Origin: Rhodobacteraceae bacterium UBA6273
Lineage (GTDB): Bacteria; Pseudomonadota; Alphaproteobacteria; Rhodobacterales; Rhodobacteraceae
Direction: 5' to 3'
DNA length: 34,688 bases
NCBI GenBank assembly: GCA_002440625.1
Contig: DJUV01000080.1
Location: 1 to 34,688 of the forward strand
In this document: piece by piece, positions 1 through 8,852 of the stretch
Layout: the number at the start of each line of letters is the position of its first letter
Numbering within the stretch: position 1 is the first letter of the stretch
Translations under genes and position numbers: made by a program
The notes under the pieces: model-generated
What the model saw: the letters and a program-made list of their open reading frames with translations, nothing else
Told to the model about the DNA's origin: nothing
Databases searched by the model: none

Positions 1-1067
1 CGGATGCGGCTCATGCCGAGCACGTTCTTGAGCGGCCCGTACACCAGCAGGTTGCCAAGCCAGTACTGCAGGCGATCGCCAGCCGACACGGACTTGCCGT
101 CGAGAATGTCCGCGCCGCAGCGCCGCGCCACTTCGAGGTACTTGTGAAAGAGGGTGCGCTTGAGCCAGCCCGCGTCCTCCATGCGGATCATCACCTGGGT
201 GAGCAGGTTCTCGAACACCCGCGGCGGGGCGAAATAATAGGTCGGGCCGATCTCGCGCAGGTCGGTCATCATCGTGGCGGCGTTCTCGGGGCAATTGACG
301 GTGAAACCGGTCCACAAGGCCTGCCCGACCGAGAAGATGAAGTCGCCGACCCAGGCCATCGGAAGGTAGGCCAGAACCGAGTCGCGCTCGGTCAGCCGGT
401 CGAACTCCGCCGAATTCTTCGAGGTCTCGATGATGTTGCGGTTCGACAGGACCACGCCCTTCGGCTTGCCCGTGGTCCCCGAGGTGTAGAGCATGACGCA
501 GGTATGGTCGTAGCCCAGTTCGGCGATGCGCCGGTCAAGCTCGGCCTCGACGCGGGAATGGCCGGCGCGGCCCTCGGCGGCGACATCGGCAAGGGCATTC
601 ATGCGGGAATGGTCGTATTTCCGCATCCCGCGTTTGTCGAGATAGACGATGTGGTGGATGCCGGGCAGACGGTCCTGCACCTCAAGCACCTTGTCGACCT
701 GTTCCTGATCGCCGGCGATGACGAAGCGCGCGCCGCAATGGTCAAGGACGTAAACCATCTCTTCAGCCACCGCGTCCTGATAGAGCGGCACCGGCACAGC
801 GCCGCACATCTCTGCCGCGACCATCGACCAGTAAAGTGCGGGCCGGTTCCGTCCGATGATGGCGACATGATCGCCCCGTTCGATCCCGAGGGTCATCAGG
901 CCCAGCGCAATCGCGCGCACCTCGGCGGCGGTTTCGGCCCAGCTCCAGCTTTGCCAGATGCCGAATTCCTTTTCACGATAGGCAGGCCGATCACCCCAGA
1001 GCGCCGCATTGCGCGCCAGAAGCGCGGGAACGGACTGGGGATTCGCGGAGGTCGCGGTCACTGCCAA
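1..1067 (-). CDS. AMP-binding acyl-CoA synthetase, 3' end cut by the window
   Basis: Activates a carboxylic acid, probably a long- or medium-chain fatty acid, to acyl-AMP and then acyl-CoA in the cytoplasm. The first 355 codons are present. The adenylate-forming signature YTSGTTGKPKG lies at residues 194-204, followed by LSNRNI; the C-terminal AMP-binding domain lies beyond the window edge. No ATG fits. I choose the TTG at 1067-1065 because GGGGAGG ends six bases before it; a GTG two codons later is the alternative. The gene is divergent from the PAS kinase at 1246, with 178 bp between them. In related bacteria such synthetases often sit beside branched-chain-type ABC transporters, which would lie to the left, outside this window. 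The family is certain; the substrate is not. Confidence 0.88.
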   Translation of the reverse strand, partial: MAVTATSANPQSVPALLARNAALWGDRPAYREKEFGIWQSWSWAETAAEVRAIALGLMTLGIERGDHVAIIGRNRPALYWSMVAAEMCGAVPVPLYQDAVAEEMVYVLDHCGARFVIAGDQEQVDKVLEVQDRLPGIHHIVYLDKRGMRKYDHSRMNALADVAAEGRAGHSRVEAELDRRIAELGYDHTCVMLYTSGTTGKPKGVVLSNRNIIETSKNSAEFDRLTERDSVLAYLPMAWVGDFIFSVGQALWTGFTVNCPENAATMMTDLREIGPTYYFAPPRVFENLLTQVMIRMEDAGWLKRTLFHKYLEVARRCGADILDGKSVSAGDRLQYWLGNLLVYGPLKNVLGMSRI

Positions 1068-1155
1068 GTGTATCCTCCCCTTGCCTCGACGGCTGTCGCG
1101 GTTCGCTCTGCCCCAGCGACGTGCCAGAATAAGGACGGCGAACCTTTGCCCGACT

Positions 1156-1183
1156 TTGTCGCAATCCTTACGAATTGTAACAG
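1156..1183 (+). promoter_or_regulatory. Weak candidate sigma-70 promoter for the kinase operon
   Basis: TTGTCG (1156-1161) and TAACAG (1178-1183) are separated by 16 bp and match 4/6 and 3/6 of the sigma-70 consensus. They lie 63 bp upstream of the kinase ATG, in the most AT-rich part of the divergent intergenic region. This is a pattern match only. Confidence 0.22.
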
Positions 1184-1245
1184 GGCGCCAATCCTCTTTT
1201 GCCGGTGCCGGGAAGGATGGTAGCGATGGGACGAAAGGAGGCCTG

Positions 1246-3174
1246 ATGGAACGGGAGGACCCGCGCGCCCGCCTGATTCAGGCCGGGCTGAACCTGATCC
1301 AGCAGGCGCTGTCGATCTTTGACCGCGACCTCAGGCTCGCGGTCTCGAACCGGCAGTACCGGCAGATGTTCGATCTTCCCCAGCAACTGACCCAGCCGGG
1401 CACCACTTTCGAGGACACGATCCGCTTTCTCGTCCAGCGCGGCGAATATGGCGAGGTCGACGACATCGAGGAAGCGGTGCAAAGCCGCGTCGAACAGGCC
1501 CGCGCCTTCCAGCCGCATTACATGGAACGGACCCGGTCGAACGGGCGCACCATCTCGGTCGAAGGCTCGCCGCTCCAGCAGGGCGGATGGGTGACGGTCT
1601 ATACCGACATTACCGACATCAAGCGTCAGGAAGGGCTATTGCGCGCGCGGTCGGCGGAGCTGTCGGGGCAGGTCCTCAGCCATGCCGAACGCCTCTCCGC
1701 CGCCAACCGGGAGCTTGCCGCCGCCAACGCAGCCCTTGAGGAAACCAAGCGCGAGCTGACCGAGATGGAGGCGCGCACCCGCCTTGTGACAGAGATGATG
1801 CCGGCGCATATCGCCCATGTCGGGCCGGACCTGCGCTACACCTATTCGAACCGCCGCCTTTCCTCGGTGATGCCCGGCAGCCTCTCGGAGATCGTGGGCC
1901 GCCATGTCGAGGAGGCGCTCGGCGCCCGCAACTTCGCACGGATCGAGCCCGGTCTGCACCGGGCCCGCGCCGGTGAGGCCAATGTCTTCGAGATCACCCA
2001 TGACAGTTCCGGCCGGCGCATCCGCATCGCGCTTGCGCCCGACCACGGCAGCGATGGCACCGTCCGGGGGGTCTATGCCCTGTCCACCGATGTCACCGAG
2101 GAAGCGCAGGCGCGGGCGGCCCTTGGCCAGGCCGCGAAGCGCGAGCTGGCCGCACAGCTCACCTCCGGCCTCGCGCATGATTTCGCGAACCTCCTGACCA
2201 TCATCATGGGGTTACAGGGCCGGATTGAACGGACAGAGGACCTGCCGCCCGTCGCCGCCGACCTTGCCCGCGCGACGCTCGCGGCTGCCCGCCGGGGTGG
2301 CACGCTCCTGAACCGCATCGCCGCCATCTCCGGTCCGCGCGAAGTGCGGCCGAAGCCTGCGGACATCGCCGTCCTTCTTGAGGAACTCCGGCTGATGGCC
2401 GTGCCCTCGCTACCCGAAGGCATGGGGCTCGACATCATCGTTGCCGGGCTGGCCGGGCGGGTTCTGATTGACGCAGGTTCGGTGCAGGATGCCCTTCTGA
2501 ACCTGATCCTGAACGCCCGGGACGCGATCGGGCAGCACGCGGGCCGCATCGTCGTCACCGCCCGCCCGGTGCAGGAAACCTGGCTTGAGATCGTCGTCAC
2601 CGATACCGGACCCGGCTTTTCCGACGAGGCGCTGAGGCGCGGGCTTGAGCCCTTCTTCACGACCAAGGGCGGCGAGGGCTCCGGCCTTGGTCTCTCGATG
2701 ATCTACGACCACATCAAGCTTGCTGGCGGCACGGTCAAGCTTGCCAATCGGCCCGAGGGCGGCGCCCGCATCACCCTGCGCCTGCCGCTCCGCCGCGCGC
2801 CGGAAAGCCGCAGCGAACCGCGCCTGGTCCTACTGGTCGAGGATACCGAGGAGATCCGCGCCGAAGTGCGCGAGATGCTGCGCGCCCTTGGCCACAACGT
2901 GATCGAAACCGGCAGCGCCGACGAGGCGCTTGAGCTTGCAAAGCTGCAAGGCATCGACATCGTGCTGAGCGATATCGGCCTGCCCGGCCCGATGTCGGGG
3001 CTTGACCTCGCCCGCACGCTTCTCGATCAGGGGACCGGGGCAGATGTCCGCCTGATGACCGCGCTGCCACCCGGCGATCCGGTCCGCGCCGAGGCGGGCA
3101 GGCTGCCGATCCTGACCAAACCCTTCACGGCGGCGGAGCTTTCCGCCTTCCTGAACGAGACTGAAGTGGCATGA
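1246..3174 (+). CDS. PAS-PAS hybrid sensor histidine kinase with C-terminal receiver
   Basis: A 642-residue soluble hybrid kinase with no membrane segment, so it should sense a cytoplasmic cue. In order: a PAS-like domain (about 15-125), a coiled coil (about 130-180), a second PAS domain (about 180-288), a dimerisation region with the H-box GLAHDFANLL (phospho-acceptor His311), the ATPase domain with N-box Asn423 (NLILNARDAI), DTGPGF, EPFFTTK and GSGLGLSM, then a receiver (about 526-642) with Asp576 and Lys625. The start at 1246 is preceded by an excellent AAAGGAGG; a longer reading frame from 1009 runs through the intergenic region and is rejected. Its stop overlaps the next start as ATGA. 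A kinase with its own receiver plus a separate regulator suggests a branched relay or a phosphate sink. It may regulate the divergent acyl-CoA synthetase. Confidence 0.9.
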   Translation: MEREDPRARLIQAGLNLIQQALSIFDRDLRLAVSNRQYRQMFDLPQQLTQPGTTFEDTIRFLVQRGEYGEVDDIEEAVQSRVEQARAFQPHYMERTRSNGRTISVEGSPLQQGGWVTVYTDITDIKRQEGLLRARSAELSGQVLSHAERLSAANRELAAANAALEETKRELTEMEARTRLVTEMMPAHIAHVGPDLRYTYSNRRLSSVMPGSLSEIVGRHVEEALGARNFARIEPGLHRARAGEANVFEITHDSSGRRIRIALAPDHGSDGTVRGVYALSTDVTEEAQARAALGQAAKRELAAQLTSGLAHDFANLLTIIMGLQGRIERTEDLPPVAADLARATLAAARRGGTLLNRIAAISGPREVRPKPADIAVLLEELRLMAVPSLPEGMGLDIIVAGLAGRVLIDAGSVQDALLNLILNARDAIGQHAGRIVVTARPVQETWLEIVVTDTGPGFSDEALRRGLEPFFTTKGGEGSGLGLSMIYDHIKLAGGTVKLANRPEGGARITLRLPLRRAPESRSEPRLVLLVEDTEEIRAEVREMLRALGHNVIETGSADEALELAKLQGIDIVLSDIGLPGPMSGLDLARTLLDQGTGADVRLMTALPPGDPVRAEAGRLPILTKPFTAAELSAFLNETEVA

Positions 3175-3890
3175 CCAAGACCCCCGACACGCGCAGCCAC
3201 GTGGCGATCCTCGACGATGAGCCGGAGATCCGCCGCATGCTGTCGGACGCGCTGGAAGAGGCGGGGTTTCGCACCTCCTCATTCTCCCGCGCGACAGAGT
3301 TCGAAGCCTCGCTGAAGCGCACGGCGCCGGATGTCTGCCTTGTCGACCTTGGCCTTCCCGACCGCGACGGGCTGGCGCTTGTCCACCGGCTGGCGCTGGA
3401 AAGCGGCGCGGCGATCATCATCATCTCCGGCCGCGCGCAGGTGCAGGACCGGGTCACGGGGCTTGAGCTTGGCGCCGACGACTACATCATCAAGCCCTTC
3501 GATCCGGCCGAGGTCGTCGCCCGCATCCGCGCCCGGCTGCGGAAAGGGCGACCCGATCAGGACCGCGCCGCGACCATCGCGCATTTCGCCGGCTGGACCG
3601 CCAGTTTCGACCGCTACATCCTTCTCAGCGACAAGGGCGACGAAGTGCCCTTCAGCCATGCCGAAGGCGAGGTGCTGAAGCTTTTCCTCGACAGCCCCAA
3701 GCGCCTCATCTCTCGCGCCCAGATGCAGGAGATGCTGGGCGGCGCGGCGGGCGAAAGCTTTGACCGGGCGATGGATGTGCGGATCTCTCGGCTCAGGACC
3801 AAGCTGGGCGAGGACCCGAAGAACCCGCGCCTCATCAAGACGATCTACGGGGCGGGATATATCTTTCTGGGCGACGTAAGCTGGGGCTGA
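3171..3890 (+). CDS. OmpR/PhoB-family DNA-binding response regulator
   Basis: A 239-residue transcription factor. The receiver (about 10-125) has acidic residues 15-17 (DDE), phospho-acceptor Asp59 (VDLGLPD), Ser86 and Lys108 (YIIKPFD). The C-terminal winged helix ends with the family pattern RTKLGEDPKNPRLIKTIYG and GAGYIF. The start overlaps the kinase stop by four bases, which implies translational coupling and identifies the kinase as cognate partner. The histidine-phosphatase gene follows after one base. Targets are not visible from sequence; the divergent acyl-CoA synthetase promoter is the natural first candidate. Confidence 0.93.
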   Translation: MTKTPDTRSHVAILDDEPEIRRMLSDALEEAGFRTSSFSRATEFEASLKRTAPDVCLVDLGLPDRDGLALVHRLALESGAAIIIISGRAQVQDRVTGLELGADDYIIKPFDPAEVVARIRARLRKGRPDQDRAATIAHFAGWTASFDRYILLSDKGDEVPFSHAEGEVLKLFLDSPKRLISRAQMQEMLGGAAGESFDRAMDVRISRLRTKLGEDPKNPRLIKTIYGAGYIFLGDVSWG

Positions 3891-3891
3891 C

Positions 3892-4545
3892 ATGACCGAG
3901 ATTATCCTGATCCGCCACGCACAGGCCAATGCCGGGGCCAGAACCGAGGCCGAATATGACCGCCTGTCGGCGCTTGGCCGTCAGCAGGCGCTCTGGCTCG
4001 CCGATCATCTCCTCCAGACCGGCGAGGTGGCGCGCGTGGTTTCGGGAACACTCAGCCGCCAAGTCGATACCGCGCGTGCCATCGCGGGCGACGAACTCGA
4101 CCACCGTCTCGACCCGCGGCTGAACGAGCTTGACTATTTCAGCCTCGCCGACGCGCTGAAAGAGGCCCGGGGCGTGCCCTTTCCGACCGGGCCGGAGGAG
4201 TTTGCCGCCCATGTGCCGCAAGTGCTCGACATCTGGCGGCGTGGCGAGGTCGGGCCGCATGTCGAAAGCTATGAGGCTTTTCGCGACCGGGTTCTCGGTG
4301 CGCTTGCCGCCGCTGCCGCAGGCGGGCCGGGCGCAGCGCTCGTCACCTCGACCGGCGTCATCGCCATGCTGACCGCTGTGGCCCTTGGCCTAGCCACTGA
4401 CGCCAAGGCGCAGATGTTCCTGCGTGTCCGCAATACCTCGGTCCACAGGTTCGAACTGATCGGCGACAGTGTGTTCCTGACCCAGTTCGGCGCCACGCCG
4501 CATCTCGACCGCCCGGATCGCCACGCCGCGCGAACCTATCTTTAG
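3892..4545 (+). CDS. Histidine-phosphatase-fold protein lacking the usual second His
   Basis: A 217-residue cytoplasmic protein of the phosphoglycerate mutase/histidine phosphatase superfamily. The N-terminal catalytic motif is LIRHAQANAG, with Arg8 and His9 (the nucleophile in this family). The expected second histidine motif (VSHGG) reads VTSTGVI, with Thr154 where His would be. The acidic element NELDYF (78-83) is present. The gene begins one base after the regulator stop, so it is translated with the two-component pair. The family dephosphorylates small metabolites or, as in SixA, phosphohistidine in a phosphorelay. The coupling raises that second possibility here, but the protein is longer than SixA (about 160 residues). 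Related proteins with this His replaced exist, so activity may be altered rather than lost. Confidence 0.85.
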   Translation: MTEIILIRHAQANAGARTEAEYDRLSALGRQQALWLADHLLQTGEVARVVSGTLSRQVDTARAIAGDELDHRLDPRLNELDYFSLADALKEARGVPFPTGPEEFAAHVPQVLDIWRRGEVGPHVESYEAFRDRVLGALAAAAAGGPGAALVTSTGVIAMLTAVALGLATDAKAQMFLRVRNTSVHRFELIGDSVFLTQFGATPHLDRPDRHAARTYL

Positions 4546-4554
4546 AGACGCGCC

Positions 4555-4983
4555 TCAGCCGCCGATGACGCCCTTGCGCAGGATCACGTTGGCGTAGAAC
4601 CGGGGCTCACTGGTGGCGACGATAGCATGCGCCGCCTTGACGCGATTGTAGAAGGCTGCCGGATCAAGCGGCGCAACCGGATGCGCCGGCACCATCCCGG
4701 CGCAAAGGGCGATGATCTCTTCATGCACCGGGTCCGGCCGGTCGGGTTGCGCAGCATTCACCGCCCGAAACACCGCCTGCGGCACCGATGTGTCGATGGG
4801 CAGCACCGAAAGCACGGCGCGCAGCACCGGGATCAGACCAAGGCCATCGGCCCGGACCAGACGCCGCGCATCGGTCAGCGCCGGATAATTGCCGTCGACG
4901 ATGGCGATTTCGTCGCCATGACCCATGCTCCGCAGCAAGGCCAGCAAATCAGGCCCCAGAACAGGGTCCAGTCCTATCAGCAT
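4555..4983 (-). CDS. fucU: RbsD/FucU-family sugar mutarotase, FucU type
   Basis: A 142-residue cytoplasmic enzyme expected to interconvert the alpha and beta anomers of a 6-deoxyhexose or pentose after uptake. It closely follows FucU: N-terminal MGHGDEI with His22, IVDGNYPA, RADGLGLIPVL, and a C-terminal AFYNRVKAAHAIVATSE followed by FYANVILRKGV. It is last in the sugar importer transcription unit, 104 bp after the binding-protein gene. A terminator-like hairpin lies immediately before its weak AGGA ribosome-binding site. It ends nine bases from the convergent phosphatase gene. The FucU-like ending suggests L-fucose or a related sugar, though specificity in this family cannot be read from a few motifs. 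Confidence 0.9.
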   Translation of the reverse strand: MLIGLDPVLGPDLLALLRSMGHGDEIAIVDGNYPALTDARRLVRADGLGLIPVLRAVLSVLPIDTSVPQAVFRAVNAAQPDRPDPVHEEIIALCAGMVPAHPVAPLDPAAFYNRVKAAHAIVATSEPRFYANVILRKGVIGG

Positions 4984-4995
4984 GGATCAATCCTG

Positions 4996-5024
4996 AAAAA
5001 CCGACCCGGTCGAAAGACCGGGCC
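4996..5024 (-). terminator. Rho-independent terminator or attenuator between binding protein and fucU
   Basis: Read on the minus strand: GGCCCGGTC, loop TTTC, GACCGGGTC (9-bp stem with one G-T wobble), then GG and five T (4996-5000). It lies about 60 bases after the sugar-binding-protein stop and 12 bases before the fucU start. It may terminate most transcripts or protect the 3' end of the abundant binding-protein mRNA, leaving fucU at a lower level. Confidence 0.7.
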
Positions 5025-5087
5025 GGGTGATGAAGAACGGAGCCCGCCCGCCCGAGGGGTCAGGAGCGCCCTAGAGGACCGCAAGGA

Positions 5088-6017
5088 TCAGTCGTAGAGA
5101 ACCGCCGCGACCTTCGGATCGGCCATGTTGGACTTGTCGTACCAGTAGAAGCCGGTGTCGATCACCTTGGGCAGCGTCTCGCCCTTCAGTGCCTTGGCAA
5201 GGCTATCGACCACGCACTGGCCGATGCCGACCGGGTTCTGCGTCACCGAGCCGATCAGGGTGCCTTCGTTGATGGCATCCTTCTGGCTCTTGCCCGAGTC
5301 AAAGCCGACGCCGACGATCTTCGCACCGGTTTCCTTGATCGCAACCGCCAGACCGACGGCCGCGCCTTCGTTGGAGGCGAAGATGCCCTTGATGTCCGGG
5401 TTCGCCTGCAGCATCGCCTTGACGTTGTCGGCGGCCTTCAGCGCGTCATTGGCATACTGGACGTCCACGACCTCGATCTTCGGATAAGCTTCCTTGATAC
5501 GGTTGAGGAAGCCGTCGCGACGGCCGATGCCGGTGGCAGAGGTCTGGTCATGGATCACCGCGGCAATCTTGCCTTCCTCGCCGATGGCCTTGGCCAGACC
5601 GTCAGCAGCCGCCGCAGCCGCCGCCATGTTGTCGGTGGTGCAGGTGGTCAGCGGCAGGTCGCTGTCGACGCCCGAGTCGAAGGCGACGATCGGGATGCCC
5701 GCATCGGCAGCCTTCTGCAGCGCCGGAACCTGCGCCTGACTGTCGAGCGCAGCAAAGCCGAGGCCCTGCGGGTTCTTGGCGATGGCGGCGTTCAGGATGT
5801 CGGTCTGCTTGTCGATCTCGGCCTCGGTGTTCGGGCCTTCGAAGGTGATGGTCACGCCGTTGCGCCCGGCGGCCTCTTCGGCCCCCGCCTTCACCGCCTG
5901 CCAGAACTGGTGGCTGAAGCCCTTGGCGATGATCGGGAAATAGGTTTCCGCGAACGAGGGCGCGGCGCCCATGGCAAGGCCAAGGGCCAGTGCCGAGGTC
6001 AGAATGGTCTTCTTCAT
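5088..6017 (-). CDS. Sugar ABC transporter periplasmic binding protein (type I fold)
   Basis: A 309-residue exported protein that captures a sugar in the periplasm and delivers it to the adjacent permease. The signal peptide is MKKTILTSALALGLAMGAAP followed by SFA, with cleavage after about residue 23. The mature part has the Peripla_BP_4 pattern: FWQAVKAGAEEAA, EIDKQTDILNAAIAKNPQGL, IVAFDSGVDSD, GRRDGFLNRI, IFASNEGAAVGLA and VGVGFDSGKSQ. GGGAGG five bases before the ATG supports the start. It follows the permease by 88 bp, the usual order ATPase, permease, binding protein. The sequence resembles ribose/fructose-type binding proteins; the FucU downstream hints at a 6-deoxyhexose or pentose. 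Confidence 0.93.
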   Translation of the reverse strand: MKKTILTSALALGLAMGAAPSFAETYFPIIAKGFSHQFWQAVKAGAEEAAGRNGVTITFEGPNTEAEIDKQTDILNAAIAKNPQGLGFAALDSQAQVPALQKAADAGIPIVAFDSGVDSDLPLTTCTTDNMAAAAAAADGLAKAIGEEGKIAAVIHDQTSATGIGRRDGFLNRIKEAYPKIEVVDVQYANDALKAADNVKAMLQANPDIKGIFASNEGAAVGLAVAIKETGAKIVGVGFDSGKSQKDAINEGTLIGSVTQNPVGIGQCVVDSLAKALKGETLPKVIDTGFYWYDKSNMADPKVAAVLYD

Positions 6018-6105
6018 GTAGTCCTCCCTGGTTTCATTGCCCGGGGCATTCCTTGCCGCCGGGGTCGTCCGAAGCGAATTGGTCCGGGCTTCTTCCTTTT
6101 CCCTG

Positions 6106-7110
6106 TCAGGTCCGCTTCCGCAGGACGATGTCGATGAACACGGCGACGATGATGATCACCCCGGTCACGACGATCTTCCATTCTTCCAGAACGCCCATCA
6201 CCCTCAGCCCGTTCGTGAGGACCGACATGATGAAGGCGCCGATGATCGTGCCGATCACCGTGCCGCGCCCGCCGGCGAGCGAGGTTCCCCCGATCACGGC
6301 GGCGGCGATGGCATCAAGCTCGTAGCCAAGGCCAAGCGCCGGTTGGGCTGAGTTCAGGCGCGAGGAGACTATCAGCCCGGCGATGCCGCAGATGCCGCCG
6401 CAGATTGCATAGGTCAGGATCTTCCAGCGGTCGACGTTGATGCCGGAAAGCCGCGCCGCCTCTTCGTTGGACCCCAGCGCAAAGATCATCCGGCCGATGA
6501 TGGTGCGGTTCAGCACGATGGAGGCGATGATCGCAACGATGAACATGATCATCACGCCGTTCGGAATCTCCACGCCGGGGATCAGCTTCGAAATGCTGCT
6601 TTCCGGCGAGAGGAGCCCATAGTTCGGCGTGTCGTTGAAATAGATCGGCTTGGCGCCCGAAAAGACCAGCGCCAGACCCCGCGCGATCTGCATCATGCCG
6701 AGCGTCGCGATGAAGGGTGGGATCTTCAGCTTGGCGATGATGGCGCCCGAGATCGCCCCCATGATCGCACCGGAGAGGATTGCGCCGATGATGCCGATCG
6801 GCAAGGGCATCCCCATGTTCGTGAGGATGATCCCGGCCATCACGGCGGTCAGGGTCATCATCGTGCCGACCGAAAGGTCGATCCCGCCCGAGATGATGAC
6901 GAAGGTCACGGCCACCCCAAGGACCCCGTTGACGGCGGTGGCCTGCATGATGCCGACCATGTTCGCTCCGGTGGCGAAGTTCGCGGCGAAGGCGCTGAAG
7001 AACGCGATCAGCGCAATCAGCACGACGAAGGCCACCGCCTTCTGCATCGTCTCTGCGGAAAGGAGAGCGGATTTTCCAGTCCCCGTCTTACCCATGGTGG
7101 TATCGGACAT
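6106..7110 (-). CDS. Ribose-type sugar ABC transporter permease
   Basis: A 334-residue inner-membrane protein of the RbsC/BPD_transp_2 family, normally a homodimer forming the sugar channel. About ten hydrophobic segments are visible (for example AVAFVVLIALIAFFSAFA and VVTGVIIIVAVFIDIVL). Family markers include ISGGIDLSVGTMM after the third segment, IIAKLKIPPFIATLGMM, ARGLALVFSG, GSNEEAARLSGI (the loop contacting the ATPase) and AAVIGGTSLAGGRGTV. The length is normal. It starts 16 bases after the ATPase stop and precedes the binding-protein gene, so all three are co-transcribed. Confidence 0.95.
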   Translation of the reverse strand: MSDTTMGKTGTGKSALLSAETMQKAVAFVVLIALIAFFSAFAANFATGANMVGIMQATAVNGVLGVAVTFVIISGGIDLSVGTMMTLTAVMAGIILTNMGMPLPIGIIGAILSGAIMGAISGAIIAKLKIPPFIATLGMMQIARGLALVFSGAKPIYFNDTPNYGLLSPESSISKLIPGVEIPNGVMIMFIVAIIASIVLNRTIIGRMIFALGSNEEAARLSGINVDRWKILTYAICGGICGIAGLIVSSRLNSAQPALGLGYELDAIAAAVIGGTSLAGGRGTVIGTIIGAFIMSVLTNGLRVMGVLEEWKIVVTGVIIIVAVFIDIVLRKRT

Positions 7111-7126
7111 TCCCCGTATCTCCCGT

Positions 7127-8659
7127 TCAGGCCGCTGCGGCGTTGCGCTGGGTCGCCAGCGTCATGATTTCTTCCTGGGTGGCGGTGCGCCCGTCGAGCT
7201 CGCCAGTGATCCGGCCTTCGCACATGACCGCGATCCGGTGCGACAGGCGCAGCACCTCGGGCAGTTCGGAGGAGATCACGATGATCCCCTTGCCCTGCGA
7301 GGCCAGCTCTTCCAGCAGGCGGTAGATTTCCGCCTTGGCACCAACGTCGATCCCGCGCGTCGGTTCGTCGAAAATCAGGATGTCGCAGTCGCGCAAGAGC
7401 CATTTGCCGATGACGACCTTCTGCTGGTTACCCCCCGACAAGAGCCGGGTGATCTGGCTGACCGAGGGCGTCTTGACCCTGAGCTTCTCGACATATTCCT
7501 TCGCCACACCGTCCATCGCCGTGTCGCGCATGAAGAGGCGGCCGGAGATGAAGCGATACCAGCTGGCCATGGTGATGTTGTCGCGCACCGACATGCCGGT
7601 CACGAGGCCGAAATGCTTGCGGTCCTCGGAGAGGTAGGCAATCCCTTCGGCGACAGCGTCGGCCGGGGTGGCGATACGGCGTTCGCGTCCGTGTATGTGG
7701 ATGGTGCCGCTGTCGATCGGATCAGCGCCGAAGACCGCGCGGGCCACCTCGGTCCGCCCCGCACCCATCAGCCCGGCAAAGCCAAGAATCTCGCCCTTGC
7801 GAAGGGTGAAGCTGACATCGCGGATCATGGTACCGCGGTTCAGCCCGGTGACACGCAGCATCTCTTCGTCGGTCCCGTGTCCGGTAGCCCGGTGCTGGTC
7901 GGCAAGCTCGCGCCCCACCATCAGCTGGATGATCGTCGCCATCGGAGTCGTGGCGGCGGGCAGTGTGTCGATGTACTGGCCATCCCGCATCACGGTGACG
8001 CGGTCGGCGATGCGCTTCACCTCGTCCATCTTGTGGGTGATGTAGACGATCCCGACGCCGTGCGCCTTCAGGTCGTCGATCACCGAAAAGAGATGCTCCA
8101 CCTCGGTCTCGTTCAAGGCCGAGGTCGGTTCGTCCATGATGAGGACGCGGGCGTTGTAGGAAAGCGCCTTGGCGATCTCGACCAGCTGCTGGCGGGCCAC
8201 CGTCATGTGACCAACTTCGGCGGCAGGCGGGATGTTGACCTTCATCCGCTGGAAGATCGCCGCCGCATCGCGCTTCATCTGGTCTTCGTCAACGAAGATG
8301 CCAAAGCCCTTGCGCGGCTCGCGACCGATGAAGATGTTCTGGGCGGCGCTGAGGTGGTTCATCAGGAAAAGCTCCTGATGGATGATGCTTATGCCCAGCG
8401 CCTGCGCGGCATTCGGACCGGGCAGGGCGACCGGCGCGCCATCAACGCGAATCTCTCCGGCATCGGGCTGGTAGACGCCGGTCAGGATCTTCATCAGCGT
8501 CGACTTGCCGGCGCCGTTCTCGCCCATCAGCGCATGAACCTCGCCGGGATAAAGGTCGAAGCGCACACCGTTGAGCGCCCGCACGCCGGGAAAGGATTTC
8601 TCGATCCCCAGCATCTCGACCACCGCCCGCCGCGCATTCGGCTCGCCCTTGTCTGACAT
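7127..8659 (-). CDS. Sugar ABC transporter ATP-binding protein, two fused cassettes
   Basis: A 510-residue RbsA/MglA-type ATPase powering sugar import. The N-terminal cassette has Walker [10 protein letters not shown] (46-54), a signature reading [14 protein letters not shown] and Walker [12 protein letters not shown]. The C-terminal cassette has the degenerate nucleotide loop [10 protein letters not shown], usual in this family, but keeps a good signature [16 protein letters not shown] and Walker [13 protein letters not shown]. First gene of the importer operon; GGGGAGG lies just before the ATG. The 258-bp region upstream separates it from the desaturase gene and contains a LacI-type half-palindrome. 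Confidence 0.96.
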   Translation of the reverse strand: MSDKGEPNARRAVVEMLGIEKSFPGVRALNGVRFDLYPGEVHALMGENGAGKSTLMKILTGVYQPDAGEIRVDGAPVALPGPNAAQALGISIIHQELFLMNHLSAAQNIFIGREPRKGFGIFVDEDQMKRDAAAIFQRMKVNIPPAAEVGHMTVARQQLVEIAKALSYNARVLIMDEPTSALNETEVEHLFSVIDDLKAHGVGIVYITHKMDEVKRIADRVTVMRDGQYIDTLPAATTPMATIIQLMVGRELADQHRATGHGTDEEMLRVTGLNRGTMIRDVSFTLRKGEILGFAGLMGAGRTEVARAVFGADPIDSGTIHIHGRERRIATPADAVAEGIAYLSEDRKHFGLVTGMSVRDNITMASWYRFISGRLFMRDTAMDGVAKEYVEKLRVKTPSVSQITRLLSGGNQQKVVIGKWLLRDCDILIFDEPTRGIDVGAKAEIYRLLEELASQGKGIIVISSELPEVLRLSHRIAVMCEGRITGELDGRTATQEEIMTLATQRNAAAA

Positions 8660-8852
8660 ATTCCTCCCCTTTCCGTCGCGCCGGGGTCCCGTGGTTCAGA
8701 CGAACCTCCCCGGTCATTTTCCGTGGTTCTTTCGGTGTTGGCAGGCCCCCCTTACCCTACGGAATCAGCCCCCTCTTCTCCGACGATAGCGTGGTGCTAA
8801 CCGGCAAGGTACTGGATATTTGAGGTAATCGTATCAGAGCCCCTCCGCCCGA

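Noticed and set aside
144..1223. 359-residue plus-strand reading frame
   Set aside because: Antisense to the acyl-CoA synthetase, which only looked absent because it starts with TTG and is cut by the window edge.
6650..8656. 668-residue plus-strand reading frame
   Set aside because: It lies exactly antisense to the permease and the two-cassette ATPase, both with complete family motifs. Its translation has no recognisable domain; it is a GC-rich shadow.
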